A stretch of 64,000 nucleotides of DNA, taken from assembly GCF_001610895.1 (NCBI RefSeq), contig NZ_CP011273.1:1860001-1924000 (forward strand), read 5' to 3'. The position numbers and the translations under genes are program-made. This DNA comes from Planctomyces sp. SH-PL62 (GTDB taxonomy: Bacteria > Planctomycetota > Planctomycetia > Isosphaerales > Isosphaeraceae). Under the pieces are notes generated by a model. It searched no databases. It was not told the origin of the DNA and saw only the letters and a list, made by a program, of their open reading frames with translations. Shown here one piece after another: positions 1 to 8,600 of the stretch; within the stretch, counting starts at the first letter, position 1; each line of letters begins with the position of its first letter.

Positions 1-3000
1 TCAAGGTCCACTCGTGCACGGCCTCCTCAAGGCGGCCCAGACGCCGGAGGGCCTCGGCCTTGCGGGTGTGGGCGAACGTCCCCCCCGAACGCGCGATCGC
101 CAGCTCCAGATCCGGCAGTGCGGCCTGGGCGTCCCCCCCTTCGGCGCGGAGAGCGCCCCGGATTTCGAGCAGCCCCGGATCGCCGGGGTCGAGCCGAAGG
201 CCCAGCTCGACCTCCTGGAGCGCCCACGCGCGGTCGCCGGCGCGATGCGCGACCCGAGCGGCGATCAGGTGGGCTTCCGGCGAGTTCTGGTTGGAGGCCG
301 CGATCGCCTCGCGCGCGGCCAGCGCGGCCTCGCGGTGACGTCCCAGGGCCGAGAGGATCACCGCGCGGGTGGACTGGGCGCGGTAGACGACCCCGGGACG
401 GCCTCTGGCCGATTCGGCCAGCCGCCGCTCGGCCGCTTCCAGATCAGCCCGAAGCGGCGCGGCGCCGAACGGGAACAGCACCAGTTCCTCGGGACGATCC
501 AGCTGGAGTTCGTCGTCGCGTCCGGCGGCAAGGAGCGCCCGCTCGACCAGGCGGTCGCGGGCGGGGGTGGGATCGAGCCGACGCGCTTCGAGGGCGTCGA
601 CCACCGCCTCGTCGTCTCGGTCGAGCATCATGCGGACGACCGACCGGGTCGCCAGCAGGTCGCTCCGCGCCGCGGTGCGACGCTCGCGGGGAATCAGGCC
701 GTCGAGCGCCTCGGCGGCCGACGCCGGGCGCCCCTCCCGAAGATCCAGCAGGGACCGGCTGAGCCGCGCGGCGGAATCGTCCGGGTCGAGCGCCAGGACC
801 TCGGCGTACCCGGCCCGCGCGCGGTCGACGTCCCCCGACTCGGCGTCGAGATTGGCCAGGTTCAGCCGTGCGGCCCGTCCCAACTCGTCCGTCGGGTCGG
901 CCTTGACCACCTCATGATACTGGGCGCGGGCCCGAGGGAAGTCGCCGAGCGCCTGGTGGACGTAGCCCATCTCCAGGCGGACCTTCAGCGCCTCGGGCCG
1001 GGGGCCCATCAGCTCCAGGGAACGTTGCAGGTCCTCCAGCGCCCAGGTCCACCTCCCCTTCTTGCGGTAGATCCGAGCTCGACTGAAGAGCACCCAGGGG
1101 GATTCGGGCTTCACCGCCGCGGCGACGCTGTACTGGTAGAGCGCCTCATCCTCCGCGCCCTCCTCGTCCTCCAGGTAGCCGAGATAGAACTGATACCAGT
1201 AGTTCGACCAGTCGATCCGGACGGCCCGCTGGAGCCAGGAGATGGCGCGGCCGGACTCGCGACGGCTCGAATGGAGGATCCCCCACTGGAAGCAGGCCAG
1301 GGCCGATCGCTCGTCGCCGACCTGGGGCTCGGCGGTCACGTCGCCGCCCGCGGATTCGGGGTCGTCCTGGTCGGCGAGCCGCGCCTGGAAGCGGGAGCGA
1401 AGCTCCAGCCAGGGGCCGGCCGGGGTCACGAACCGGAGCGCCTTGTCGCAGACCTCGATCGCCGCGGCGACGGACTTTTCGCGGGCCGGGGCGTCGGCCG
1501 AGCCCGCGGCGGGGAGTGCCGATTCGACGCCGACCATCCAGAGGAACAGCAGCTCGTTCACCTCGGATCTGAGCCGGTCCAGCTCGGCCGGGTCGAGCAT
1601 GTCGAGGTTGTGGTCGAGCTGGGTCCAGTCCTTCTGGCCGAGGACGTAGAAGGGCTTCAGCAGGACTTGCAACTCCTCGGTCGCGCCGGCGCGGTCCTCG
1701 CCGATGCCGACGAACCGCATCCGCAGCCCCTCCGAGGCGTCGTGGATCGCCTGGGCCTCCCGGCGCTTGGTGGCCGAACGATCGGCGAGGGCCTTCTTCT
1801 CCTTGGCCAGTTCTTCCAGGCGTTCGAGGTCGCTGTGGGCGTCGGGCTCGGCCAGCCGCACTCGCGCGCGTTCGGCCAGGTCGCGGATGTTCCGCCAGTC
1901 GAAGACGCGGTCGAGGAAGCCCTGATCGGGCCCCTCGGCGAACTGGAGGGCGGCCTCGAACTGGACGACCGCCTTGTCGAAATCGCGCTTCCGCATCAGG
2001 TCGTCGCCGCCTTCGAGCCGCCGGCGGGCCTGGGCGTAGCGGTCGCTCCGCTCGATCCCGAGGTTGATCGCCGCCGCGCCGGCCGCCGCGCACGAGAGCA
2101 GGATGAGCGCGGCGGTGGCGAACCGGAGACGGTTGCGACGGAGCCGGCGGGCCAGACGGCTCCAGACCGGCTCGCGCGCGAAGGCGAGCGGCAGGTCGTC
2201 GGCGACGGCTTGCAGGTCCAGGGCCAGCTCCTCGGCCGACTGGTAGCGGTCGGCCGGGGCGGGGGCCAGGCAGCGCTCCAGAACGGACCGAAACGGGGCG
2301 GGGACGGAAGACCCGGCCGGGAAGAGTCCCCGGGGCTCGCGGCGTTCGTCGGCCGCGCGGAGGAGGGCCTCAACGATCGAGCCGGTCTTGCGAGGGGGGG
2401 CGAACGGCTTCTCGCCGACCACCGCCTCATAGAGCATCACGCCCATCGAGAAGACGTCGGAGCGGGCGTCGACGTGGTCGCCGCGGCCCTCGGCGAGGGC
2501 CTCCAGGTGCTCGGGCGCCATGTAGTCGACCGTGCCGCCGAGGCTCGCCCCGGCCTTGTCCGCATCGCCGGGGAGGACGACCTCGTGGGCGAGGTTGAAG
2601 TCCAGGAGCATGGGGGTGCCGTCGGCCGCGACCAGGACGTTCGACGGCTTGACGTCGCGGTGGAGCACCCCCCGATCGTGCGCGTGCCCGAGCGCCTCGG
2701 CGAGTCGGGAGCCCCACCAGGCCAGGGCCCGCGGGAAGCTTCGGCTCGCCAGGGCCTGGCGGCCGGTCGACGGCCCCGACGGCGCGCCGTCGGGGGGCTC
2801 CAGGCGGTCGAGCGCCGCGACCAGGGCCGGGCCGGTGGGGGGCTCGCCGCCGCTCGCCCGTTCCACCTCGGCGAGCACCCGCGCCAGCGTGACCCGCCCG
2901 AAGTAGGGCATGCAGAGCAGGTGGAGGCCGGTCGCCGAATCGACCCGGTGCGAGTGGACCGGGACGATGTGGGTGTGCTGGAGCCGCGCCAGGGTCTGGG

Positions 3001-3646
3001 GCTCGCGCGAGCCCCGCAGGCTCAGCTTGAGGGCCACCAGGCGGTCGGCGAGCTGGGTCTCGCGGGCCAGGAAGACGCGCGCGAACGAGCCCCGGCCCAG
3101 CTCTTCCACGAGCTGGAACCCGGCGATGGCGTCGCCCGCCTCGGGGAATCGGGGCTTCGACGCGGGTTCGTCGGCCGACTCGGCCGCCCCGCCCGAGGTC
3201 GATCCCTCGGTGAAGTTGGAGGTGGACGCCCCGCCGACGAGCGTGTGGATGTCCAGCACGCGCCGGAGCGGCTCGGCGTAGGACGGATAGCGGCCGAGGA
3301 AGGCGGCGGCCTCGGGCGCCTCGCCGGCCTCTTCCCGCAGGCAGAACTCCTCGTAGATCAGGGCGACGATCGTGTCCTGGTCGAGTTCGGGGAAGTGGGC
3401 GACGTACCAGTCGGCCGAGGGCTGCTGGCCGGCCTCCCAGCGGAGCGACATGTCGGTGCGGAGAAGGGCCAGGCGGGCGCCGGGGAACCCGCCCGGCTCG
3501 GACCAGCCGGCGAGGAAGAGCCGGGGGTCCGGCCGCGAGCCCGACGCCTGGGCGTCGCGCCAGGCGCGCTCGTATCGTCTGGTGAGGCGGGCCGCGGAGG
3601 GCGTCGAGGCGTCCTCCCACGTCCGGCCCCAGGCGCCTACGCTCAT
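1..3646 (-). CDS. Ser/Thr protein kinase with C-terminal TPR repeats (3' end cut by window edge)
   Basis: Membrane-anchored Hanks-type kinase, reading leftwards and still open at the left edge (at least 1215 codons). Visible in order: an N-terminal segment rich in Glu/Trp that resembles the leader seen in planctomycete kinases; a kinase domain from about residue 175 with glycine loop (LGRGSFARV, about 183), VALK lysine (about 206), catalytic loop HRDVKPSN (about 330), DFN in place of DFG (about 350) and MAPE (about 376); one membrane helix at about 508-530; then a long TPR-rich part with repeated A-L-x-x-G/R-x-x-x-A patterns up to the edge. The start ATG overlaps the stop of the upstream sigma factor (TGATG), so the two are translationally coupled. 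The domain order implies a cytoplasmic kinase and a TPR region on the other side of the membrane. Target unknown. Confidence in family is high; the DFG change is noted separately. Confidence 0.93.
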   Translation of the reverse strand, partial: MSVGAWGRTWEDASTPSAARLTRRYERAWRDAQASGSRPDPRLFLAGWSEPGGFPGARLALLRTDMSLRWEAGQQPSADWYVAHFPELDQDTIVALIYEEFCLREEAGEAPEAAAFLGRYPSYAEPLRRVLDIHTLVGGASTSNFTEGSTSGGAAESADEPASKPRFPEAGDAIAGFQLVEELGRGSFARVFLARETQLADRLVALKLSLRGSREPQTLARLQHTHIVPVHSHRVDSATGLHLLCMPYFGRVTLARVLAEVERASGGEPPTGPALVAALDRLEPPDGAPSGPSTGRQALASRSFPRALAWWGSRLAEALGHAHDRGVLHRDVKPSNVLVAADGTPMLLDFNLAHEVVLPGDADKAGASLGGTVDYMAPEHLEALAEGRGDHVDARSDVFSMGVMLYEAVVGEKPFAPPRKTGSIVEALLRAADERREPRGLFPAGSSVPAPFRSVLERCLAPAPADRYQSAEELALDLQAVADDLPLAFAREPVWSRLARRLRRNRLRFATAALILLSCAAAGAAAINLGIERSDRYAQARRRLEGGDDLMRKRDFDKAVVQFEAALQFAEGPDQGFLDRVFDWRNIRDLAERARVRLAEPDAHSDLERLEELAKEKKALADRSATKRREAQAIHDASEGLRMRFVGIGEDRAGATEELQVLLKPFYVLGQKDWTQLDHNLDMLDPAELDRLRSEVNELLFLWMVGVESALPAAGSADAPAREKSVAAAIEVCDKALRFVTPAGPWLELRSRFQARLADQDDPESAGGDVTAEPQVGDERSALACFQWGILHSSRRESGRAISWLQRAVRIDWSNYWYQFYLGYLEDEEGAEDEALYQYSVAAAVKPESPWVLFSRARIYRKKGRWTWALEDLQRSLELMGPRPEALKVRLEMGYVHQALGDFPRARAQYHEVVKADPTDELGRAARLNLANLDAESGDVDRARAGYAEVLALDPDDSAARLSRSLLDLREGRPASAAEALDGLIPRERRTAARSDLLATRSVVRMMLDRDDEAVVDALEARRLDPTPARDRLVERALLAAGRDDELQLDRPEELVLFPFGAAPLRADLEAAERRLAESARGRPGVVYRAQSTRAVILSALGRHREAALAAREAIAASNQNSPEAHLIAARVAHRAGDRAWALQEVELGLRLDPGDPGLLEIRGALRAEGGDAQAALPDLELAIARSGGTFAHTRKAEALRRLGRLEEAVHEWTL

Positions 3647-4251
3647 CAGGTCGGCTCCCACTCCGACTCCATGCGTCGCCTGAGCTCCTCGAGCACGCGC
3701 TGGACCGTCCGGTCGCTGATCCCCAGGCGGTCGCCGATATCCCGGCTCGAGAGGCCCTGCGCCTTCAACTCCAGGATCGTCCGCCGTTCCTCGGGCAGGA
3801 GCGCATGCAGGCGGTCGAAGACCTCGTGGGCCTGGGCCACCTCGCTGGGAGAGTCGATCGGGTCGGCCACCTCCTTGGGTCGGCGGCCGTCGCCCCAGAG
3901 GGGCTCCTCGCGGTGCATGTCGTTCTTGAGGCTGGCGGCGCGACGGTACTCGTCGATCACCTTATTCTTCGCAGCCCGGGCCAGGAAGGCGACAAGATGC
4001 CGCGAATCTTCGAAATCGGTGGGGGCGTCGCGCATCCGGCGGAAGAAGCTCCCCCAGACGCTCTGCAGGAAGTCCAGCGAGTCGAACCGGGAGCGGAGGA
4101 GCCGGGGGAGCTGGCGGCGCACCACCAGCCGGACCTCGGGTTCGTACCGCTGCAGGAGTTCGCGGGCGGCCCCTTCGTCGCCCTGCTGGATCCGCTTCAG
4201 GAAGTCGGCCAACTGGCTCTCTTCCCGCACCGAAGGATCGCCGACCGACAT
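3646..4251 (-). CDS. ECF-type RNA polymerase sigma factor (sigma-70 family)
   Basis: A 201-residue sigma factor with region 2 at about residues 25-105 (LLQRYEPEV..., FLQSVWGSFF, NKVIDEYRR) and region 4 at about 130-195, ending with a helix-turn-helix (GLSSRDIGDRLGISDRTVQRVL). It would direct RNA polymerase to a small regulon. The start has a strong ribosome binding site (GAGGAGG, six bases before ATG). Its stop codon shares a base with the start of the kinase gene downstream, a pairing known from planctomycete ECF groups linked to Ser/Thr kinases; the kinase may control the sigma factor by phosphorylation, which is inference. No anti-sigma factor is visible beside it. Confidence 0.93.
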   Translation of the reverse strand: MSVGDPSVREESQLADFLKRIQQGDEGAARELLQRYEPEVRLVVRRQLPRLLRSRFDSLDFLQSVWGSFFRRMRDAPTDFEDSRHLVAFLARAAKNKVIDEYRRAASLKNDMHREEPLWGDGRRPKEVADPIDSPSEVAQAHEVFDRLHALLPEERRTILELKAQGLSSRDIGDRLGISDRTVQRVLEELRRRMESEWEPT

Positions 4252-4558
4252 GATTCGCCTCCTCGGCCCGGCCGGGCGATCACCCCCGGCTCTCCGTCCC
4301 GCTTCCTCGCGCCGGCCCGCCCGGCCTATCCTGGTTGGCCTGGGACGTGGATCGGACGCCCCAGGCTAACCTCCGGCCGTCGCCGTTGACAAGGCGTCGG
4401 CCCGACCGGCGAGGGGAGGGGGGGCGGCCCGCTGGAGCGGCCAAACCGCGTCTCCCGTTGCCCTCGCCCTCAGCTTATGGCGATAATCCGACTTTGTGAG
4501 CCGCCGCGACGAACGATTTCCACGTCCGCCGCCGGATGGCCGGAGGGCCGTAACGCCG
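4252..4558. other. Divergent intergenic region between sigma factor and epimerase genes
   Basis: About 300 bases without a gene. It separates the leftward sigma/kinase pair from the rightward epimerase operon. The only clear element is the promoter-like pair described at 4458-4487; the rest is G/C-rich and shows no repeat or convincing small gene. Confidence 0.6.
4458..4487 (+). promoter_or_regulatory. Putative promoter of the epimerase-pdxH-STAS operon
   Basis: TTGCCC at 4458-4463 and GATAAT at 4482-4487 with an 18-base spacer, in front of the rightward operon. A transcript starting near 4494 would leave a GTG at 4496 too close to the 5' end and favours the ATG at 4559 as start. Match to the sigma-70 consensus is moderate. 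Confidence 0.4.
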
Positions 4559-5917
4559 ATGCGATCCCAACCGAGAACGCGGGGCCTGGCGATCGTCGTC
4601 GCCGCCTGGGTGCTGACCGTCGCCCCCCTCGCCGCCGGGGCCGACGAGCCCGCCGCGCCGACCGCCGCGAGGCTCCGCGAGCTGCTGGCCGCCGAGACGG
4701 GCCGCTGGCTCCCGGCCGCCGTCGATCGCGACGCCGGGGGGTTCCATCAGGAGATCGCCCGCGACTGGACGATCCGCCCCGACCAGTCCAAGTTCCTGGT
4801 CTACCAGGCCCGGATGACCTGGACGGCCGCCGCGTACGCCGAGTTCGAGCCCGCGAGGCGCGACGAGCATCTCGCCTACGCCCGCCACGGCCTGGCGTTC
4901 CTGGACACCGTCATGCGCGACGCGGAGCAGGGGGGCTTCCACTGGATCCTCGACGCGAAGGGCCGCCTCGACCCCGCGCTGGGGGATGAGAAGCACGTCT
5001 ACGGGACCTCCTTCGTCGTCTACGCCGCCGCCAAGTTGCGGGCCGTGTCCGGCGACGACCTCGCCCTGAAGGTCGCCCGCGACGCCTTCGACTGGCTCGA
5101 AGCCCACGCCCACGACCCCCGGGACGGCGGCTGGTTCGAGGCCGTCCGCCGCGACGGGACGGCGATCACCGGCTTCGACCCGAAGGCCCCCGTCGCCGGC
5201 CGCAAGGACCGCCTGGGGGTCTATTACGGCTACAAGACGATGAATTCCCACATCCACCTGCTGGAAGCCCTGGCCGAGCTGGCCAAGGTGGACGACCGCC
5301 CCATCGTCCGGGAGCGGCTTCGCGAGGCCTTCCACATCGTCCGCGACAAGATCGCCGTCGAGCCCGGCGCCCTCAACCTGTACCTCACCCGCGACTGGCG
5401 GGCGGTCCCGGCGCACGACTCGTTCGGCCACGACGTCGAGACGGCCTACCTGCTGGTCGAGGCCGCCGAGGTCCTCCACATGCCCGACGACGAGGCGACG
5501 TGGAAGGTGGCGAGGGGCCTCGTGGACCACGCCCTCGACTGGGGCTGGGACGACCGATTCGGCGGCTTCTACGACAAGGGGGACGTGTTCGCCGCCGGGG
5601 CCTACGACTTCACGAAAGTCTGGTGGACCCAGGCCGAAGGGCTCAACGCGCTGGCGATGCTGGACCGGAAATACGGCCGCGAGACCGACCGCTACGCCCG
5701 CGCCTTCGCCCAGCAATGGGGGTTCATCGAACGGAGCCTGCTCGACCCCGAATTCGGCGGCTGGTTCGCCGAGGCCGAGCGCGACGGCCGCCTCCGGGGC
5801 GACGGAGCCAAGGCCAGCCCCTGGAAGGCCGACTACCACACCGCGAGGGCCATGATGAACGTCGCCCGGCTCCTGACCCCGGCGCCGGCCTCGGCCCCCA
5901 CCTCGGAAACGCCCTGA
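4559..5917 (+). CDS. Secreted AGE-family sugar epimerase/isomerase (cellobiose 2-epimerase-like)
   Basis: A 452-residue member of the N-acylglucosamine 2-epimerase superfamily, an alpha/alpha-barrel family that epimerises or isomerises sugars at C2. The pattern is closest to cellobiose 2-epimerases: [12 protein letters not shown] (about residue 227), [12 protein letters not shown] (about 288), a WWTQAEG element (about 354) and a C-terminal DYHTARA with the last conserved His (about 425). The start at 4559 is chosen because it gives a signal peptide (RTRG followed by a hydrophobic stretch ending LAAGA) and has GGAGG 12 bases upstream; a GTG at 4496 in frame would bury the signal. Export to the periplasm would be unusual for this mostly cytoplasmic family. 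First gene of an operon; pdxH follows after 14 bases. The exact sugar cannot be read from sequence. Confidence 0.82.
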   Translation: MRSQPRTRGLAIVVAAWVLTVAPLAAGADEPAAPTAARLRELLAAETGRWLPAAVDRDAGGFHQEIARDWTIRPDQSKFLVYQARMTWTAAAYAEFEPARRDEHLAYARHGLAFLDTVMRDAEQGGFHWILDAKGRLDPALGDEKHVYGTSFVVYAAAKLRAVSGDDLALKVARDAFDWLEAHAHDPRDGGWFEAVRRDGTAITGFDPKAPVAGRKDRLGVYYGYKTMNSHIHLLEALAELAKVDDRPIVRERLREAFHIVRDKIAVEPGALNLYLTRDWRAVPAHDSFGHDVETAYLLVEAAEVLHMPDDEATWKVARGLVDHALDWGWDDRFGGFYDKGDVFAAGAYDFTKVWWTQAEGLNALAMLDRKYGRETDRYARAFAQQWGFIERSLLDPEFGGWFAEAERDGRLRGDGAKASPWKADYHTARAMMNVARLLTPAPASAPTSETP

Positions 5918-5931
5918 AAGGGGATGACTCG

Positions 5932-6570
5932 ATGAGCCTGTCCGATCTCCGTCGCGATTACCTCCGCCACAGCCTCCTGGAGCAGGACCTCGACCCCGAC
6001 CCGATCCGCCAGTTCGAGCGCTGGTTCGCCGAGGCCCTGGCGGCCGACGTCGTCGAGGCCAACGCCGCGACCCTGGCCACGGCCACCCCCGACGGCCGTC
6101 CCTCGGCGCGGATCGTCCTCCTCAAGGGCTGCGACCCTCGCGGCTTCACCTTCTTCACCAACTACGGCAGCCGGAAGGGACGCGAGCTGGAGGCCAACCC
6201 CCACGCCTCGATGCTCTTCTTCTGGAAGGACCTGGAGCGGCAGGTGTCGGTCGAGGGCCCGGTCGAGCGGGTGTCGGCCGAGGAGTCCGAGGAGTATTTC
6301 CAGAGTCGCCCCCTCGCCTCGCGGATCGGCGCCTGGGTCTCCAAACAGAGCCAGGTCATCCCCGGGCGCGAGCACCTGGAACACCTGTTCCGCGCGTACG
6401 AGGCGAAGCACGCCGACGGCGTCGTCCCCCGGCCCGATTACTGGGGGGGCTTCCGCATCCTCCCGGAAACGATGGAGTTCTGGCAGGGTCGGACCAGCCG
6501 GCTGCACGACCGGCTCCGCTACCGCAAGGCCGCCGGCGAGGCCTGGACCATCGAGCGGCTCTCCCCATGA
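5932..6570 (+). CDS. pdxH: Pyridoxamine 5'-phosphate oxidase
   Basis: A full-length (212 residues) FMN-dependent oxidase that turns pyridoxamine or pyridoxine 5'-phosphate into pyridoxal 5'-phosphate in vitamin B6 metabolism. Family signatures present: [29 protein letters not shown], a central [17 protein letters not shown] segment, and the C-terminal signature [17 protein letters not shown] with the substrate-binding Arg/His. Start ATG at 5932 follows AAAGGGG. It sits 14 bases after the epimerase gene and its stop overlaps the next start by four bases (ATGA), so all three are probably one transcript, though no functional link between them is evident. Confidence 0.95.
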   Translation: MSLSDLRRDYLRHSLLEQDLDPDPIRQFERWFAEALAADVVEANAATLATATPDGRPSARIVLLKGCDPRGFTFFTNYGSRKGRELEANPHASMLFFWKDLERQVSVEGPVERVSAEESEEYFQSRPLASRIGAWVSKQSQVIPGREHLEHLFRAYEAKHADGVVPRPDYWGGFRILPETMEFWQGRTSRLHDRLRYRKAAGEAWTIERLSP

Positions 6571-6998
6571 ATCGCGAACCCCCACCCGAGCCCGCCGCCC
6601 CGACGACGAATCCCCCGCGGCCACCCTGCCCGGCCTGCGGCGCGATCCCCCAGGGGGACGACCTCGACGCCCCTTGCCCCCGATGCGGCCGGGGCGACTG
6701 GTTTACCTGGAGCCGGAGCGACGACGGCGCCCCCGTGGCGCGGCCGAAGTACGACCTGAGAGACCCTGGGCCGCTCGACCAGTTCCTGAAATCGGTCGAA
6801 TTCCGCCCCGGCGACCGCCTGATCCTCGATCTTTCCGATGTCCATTACATCGCCAGCGAGGCCCTCGGCCGCCTGCTCAGCCTGCGCAAGCGGCTGATCG
6901 GGGCCCAGGGCCGGCTGACCCTCCGACACCTCGACGCGGACCTCCAGGAGATCCTCCGCGTCACCCGCCTGGCCTCGTTCTTCGAGATCGAACCGTGA
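6567..6998 (+). CDS. Zinc-ribbon plus STAS-domain protein (anti-sigma-factor-antagonist-like)
   Basis: A 143-residue protein with two recognisable parts. Residues about 20-50 carry a CPxCG ... CPxCG pair, a small zinc ribbon. Residues about 65-143 look like a STAS domain: [16 protein letters not shown] followed by a helix ([13 protein letters not shown]) and a second strand-helix. The Ser of YIAS sits where SpoIIAA-type antagonists have the phosphorylated Ser, so switching by a kinase is possible. The start overlaps the pdxH stop by four bases. No anti-sigma kinase gene lies nearby. STAS assignment is fairly firm; the role is inference. Confidence 0.75.
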   Translation: MNREPPPEPAAPTTNPPRPPCPACGAIPQGDDLDAPCPRCGRGDWFTWSRSDDGAPVARPKYDLRDPGPLDQFLKSVEFRPGDRLILDLSDVHYIASEALGRLLSLRKRLIGAQGRLTLRHLDADLQEILRVTRLASFFEIEP

Positions 6999-7031
6999 GC
7001 GCCGGGCGGTGAGGGCGGCGGGTCCGCGGAA

Positions 7032-7805
7032 TCAGGTCGCGGGGAGGATCGTCCGTGCGTTGCCCCGCCGGATCGCCTCGGACGGTTCGGCGGGAAGGGC
7101 CGATTCCTTGAGCTGGAAGTGCGCCGCCTCCGGATAGAAGAAGGGGGCGTGCGAGCCGAAGAGGAGCCGGTCGGGGCCGATCTGGGCGACCAGTCTTTTC
7201 AGCCCTTCCAGCCCTTCGAGGAGCGCAATGTCGACCCAGACCTCGCCCGCCGCAAGGAGCCGCCGCAGCGGGTCCCCGCTCAGGGTCCGCAGTGCGTTGA
7301 GGATCACGATTTTGGGCTGGGAAGGCCGGGCGAGAAGGGGGATGAGCCGCGCCGGATCGACCCTCGGCAGGTCCTTCAAAAGCGGGTGCAAGGTCCGCTC
7401 GTCCTGCATCCTCAGGGCGATCTGGACGATCAGGCCGCGCCGGCCGGCCTCGTCGAGCAGGTCGGTGACGGCGGGGTCGTCCAGGGGGTAGCCGTGGTAG
7501 TCCGGGTGGAGCCGGACGCCGGGCATCCCGTGCTCCTCGTGACATCGACGGACCTCTTCCCGCCAGTCGGGCAGCATCGGGTCGATCGCGCCGAAGGGGC
7601 GGAGCAGGCCGTCGCCGTGGCGGCGGCAGATCGCGACGGTCCGCGCGTTCACCGCCCCGAGATCCTGGTGCAGGAGGGCGTCGAAGTTGCCGACCCAGGC
7701 TTCAGTTACGCCCAGGGCGCGAAGGCGGGCGACGAGGGTTTCCGGCTCGTCGGCGGGGAGCCGGCGGAAGGGCCATCGGGAGAGCGAGACGTTGACGTCG
7801 ATCAT
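7032..7805 (-). CDS. Amidohydrolase-family protein (TIM-barrel metal-dependent hydrolase), second of a pair
   Basis: A 257-residue protein of the amidohydrolase_2 type. It starts MIDVNVSLSRWPFRR, where the usual HxH metal motif of strand 1 is not present (N and S occupy the expected places), and later shows GVRLHPDYHGY, an LIVQIALRM strand and a final strand with RLLFGSHAPFFYP, in which the family's conserved GSDxP has become GSHAP. The metal site is therefore altered and the enzyme may be non-hydrolytic or use fewer metals. Its start overlaps the stop of the preceding amidohydrolase by four bases (ATGA). Last gene of the minus-strand operon headed by the heme protein. Confidence 0.78.
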   Translation of the reverse strand: MIDVNVSLSRWPFRRLPADEPETLVARLRALGVTEAWVGNFDALLHQDLGAVNARTVAICRRHGDGLLRPFGAIDPMLPDWREEVRRCHEEHGMPGVRLHPDYHGYPLDDPAVTDLLDEAGRRGLIVQIALRMQDERTLHPLLKDLPRVDPARLIPLLARPSQPKIVILNALRTLSGDPLRRLLAAGEVWVDIALLEGLEGLKRLVAQIGPDRLLFGSHAPFFYPEAAHFQLKESALPAEPSEAIRRGNARTILPAT

Positions 7806-8584
7806 GCTTCGATGCCCTTCGCCCGGAGGATCGGCAGGAGGAGTCGGCGAAGGTTCTCGCCCAGGATGAGCCGGCGGTCGGCCTCCGAAATCTCGGCCCC
7901 GAAGACCTTCGCGAGCTGCGTGGCGAAGGATCGGCCGGGGGCGTCGCTGCCGTAGAGCACGCGCTCCGCCCCCAGCTCGCGGACGGCCGTCTCCACGATC
8001 CCGGCCGTCGCGTCGCCCCCGCCCAGGTCGACCGCCACGTTGGGGGAGGACCGGACGGCCCGGAGGCCCAGCTCCCACTGGCCGCCGATGTGGCCGCAGA
8101 CGAAGGAGGCGTCCGGGTGCCTGGCTGCGAGGGCCGCCAGGTCCGAAGGGGTCGACTCGCCCGGCAGGTTCCCTTTCGCCTTGATCCAGGTGTGCTGGAA
8201 GATGAGCGCCTTGAGGGCCTGCGCGTGCCGGACCAGGGCGTCGGCCTCGGGCGAATCGCAACGGCGGGCGACCCAGAGCTTGAGGCCGACCATCGGCCCG
8301 TCTCGGACGCAGCGGTCGATCTCGCGGATGCTGGCCTCGACGTGCGCCGGGCTGACGTAGACGAACCCGAAGGCCCGGTGCCGCCAGTGCTCAAGCGCCC
8401 GGAGCACCTGGTCGTTCTGGCGGACCAGCTCGGCCGGCGAGGGGTCGGCGATGAACGGGTCGCCCATGAAGACGATCAGGCGGTCGATCGCCATCCGGTC
8501 GGCGGCGACGACGAGCCGGGCCATCGCTTCCTCGGGCGTCCGTTCGCCGCTGCCGGCGAGATGCGTGTGGAGGTCCCAGATCAC
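7802..8584 (-). CDS. Amidohydrolase-family protein, first of a pair
   Basis: A 260-residue TIM-barrel hydrolase. It begins MIWDLHTHLAG, with the canonical HxH metal ligands, followed by VGLKLWVARR, LIFQHTWIK (third metal His), FVCGHIGG (fourth His) and RVLYGSDAPGRS (catalytic Asp). All metal-binding positions of the family are therefore intact, unlike in its downstream partner, which suggests that the two form a working pair of one active and one altered copy. It lies 16 bases after the large heme protein on the same strand and overlaps the next gene by four bases. Substrate unknown. Confidence 0.85.
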   Translation of the reverse strand: MIWDLHTHLAGSGERTPEEAMARLVVAADRMAIDRLIVFMGDPFIADPSPAELVRQNDQVLRALEHWRHRAFGFVYVSPAHVEASIREIDRCVRDGPMVGLKLWVARRCDSPEADALVRHAQALKALIFQHTWIKAKGNLPGESTPSDLAALAARHPDASFVCGHIGGQWELGLRAVRSSPNVAVDLGGGDATAGIVETAVRELGAERVLYGSDAPGRSFATQLAKVFGAEISEADRRLILGENLRRLLLPILRAKGIEA

Positions 8585-8600
8585 GGCGAGACTCCCGGTT

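Noticed and set aside
14-4369. Very long plus-strand open frame over the kinase and sigma genes
   Set aside because: It is the antisense of real minus-strand genes; high GC keeps the opposite frame open. The translated composition (Gly/Arg/Val-rich, no domains) is not protein-like.
4496-4558. GTG start 21 codons upstream for the epimerase
   Set aside because: It lies at the expected transcription start and would bury the signal peptide behind a charged segment.
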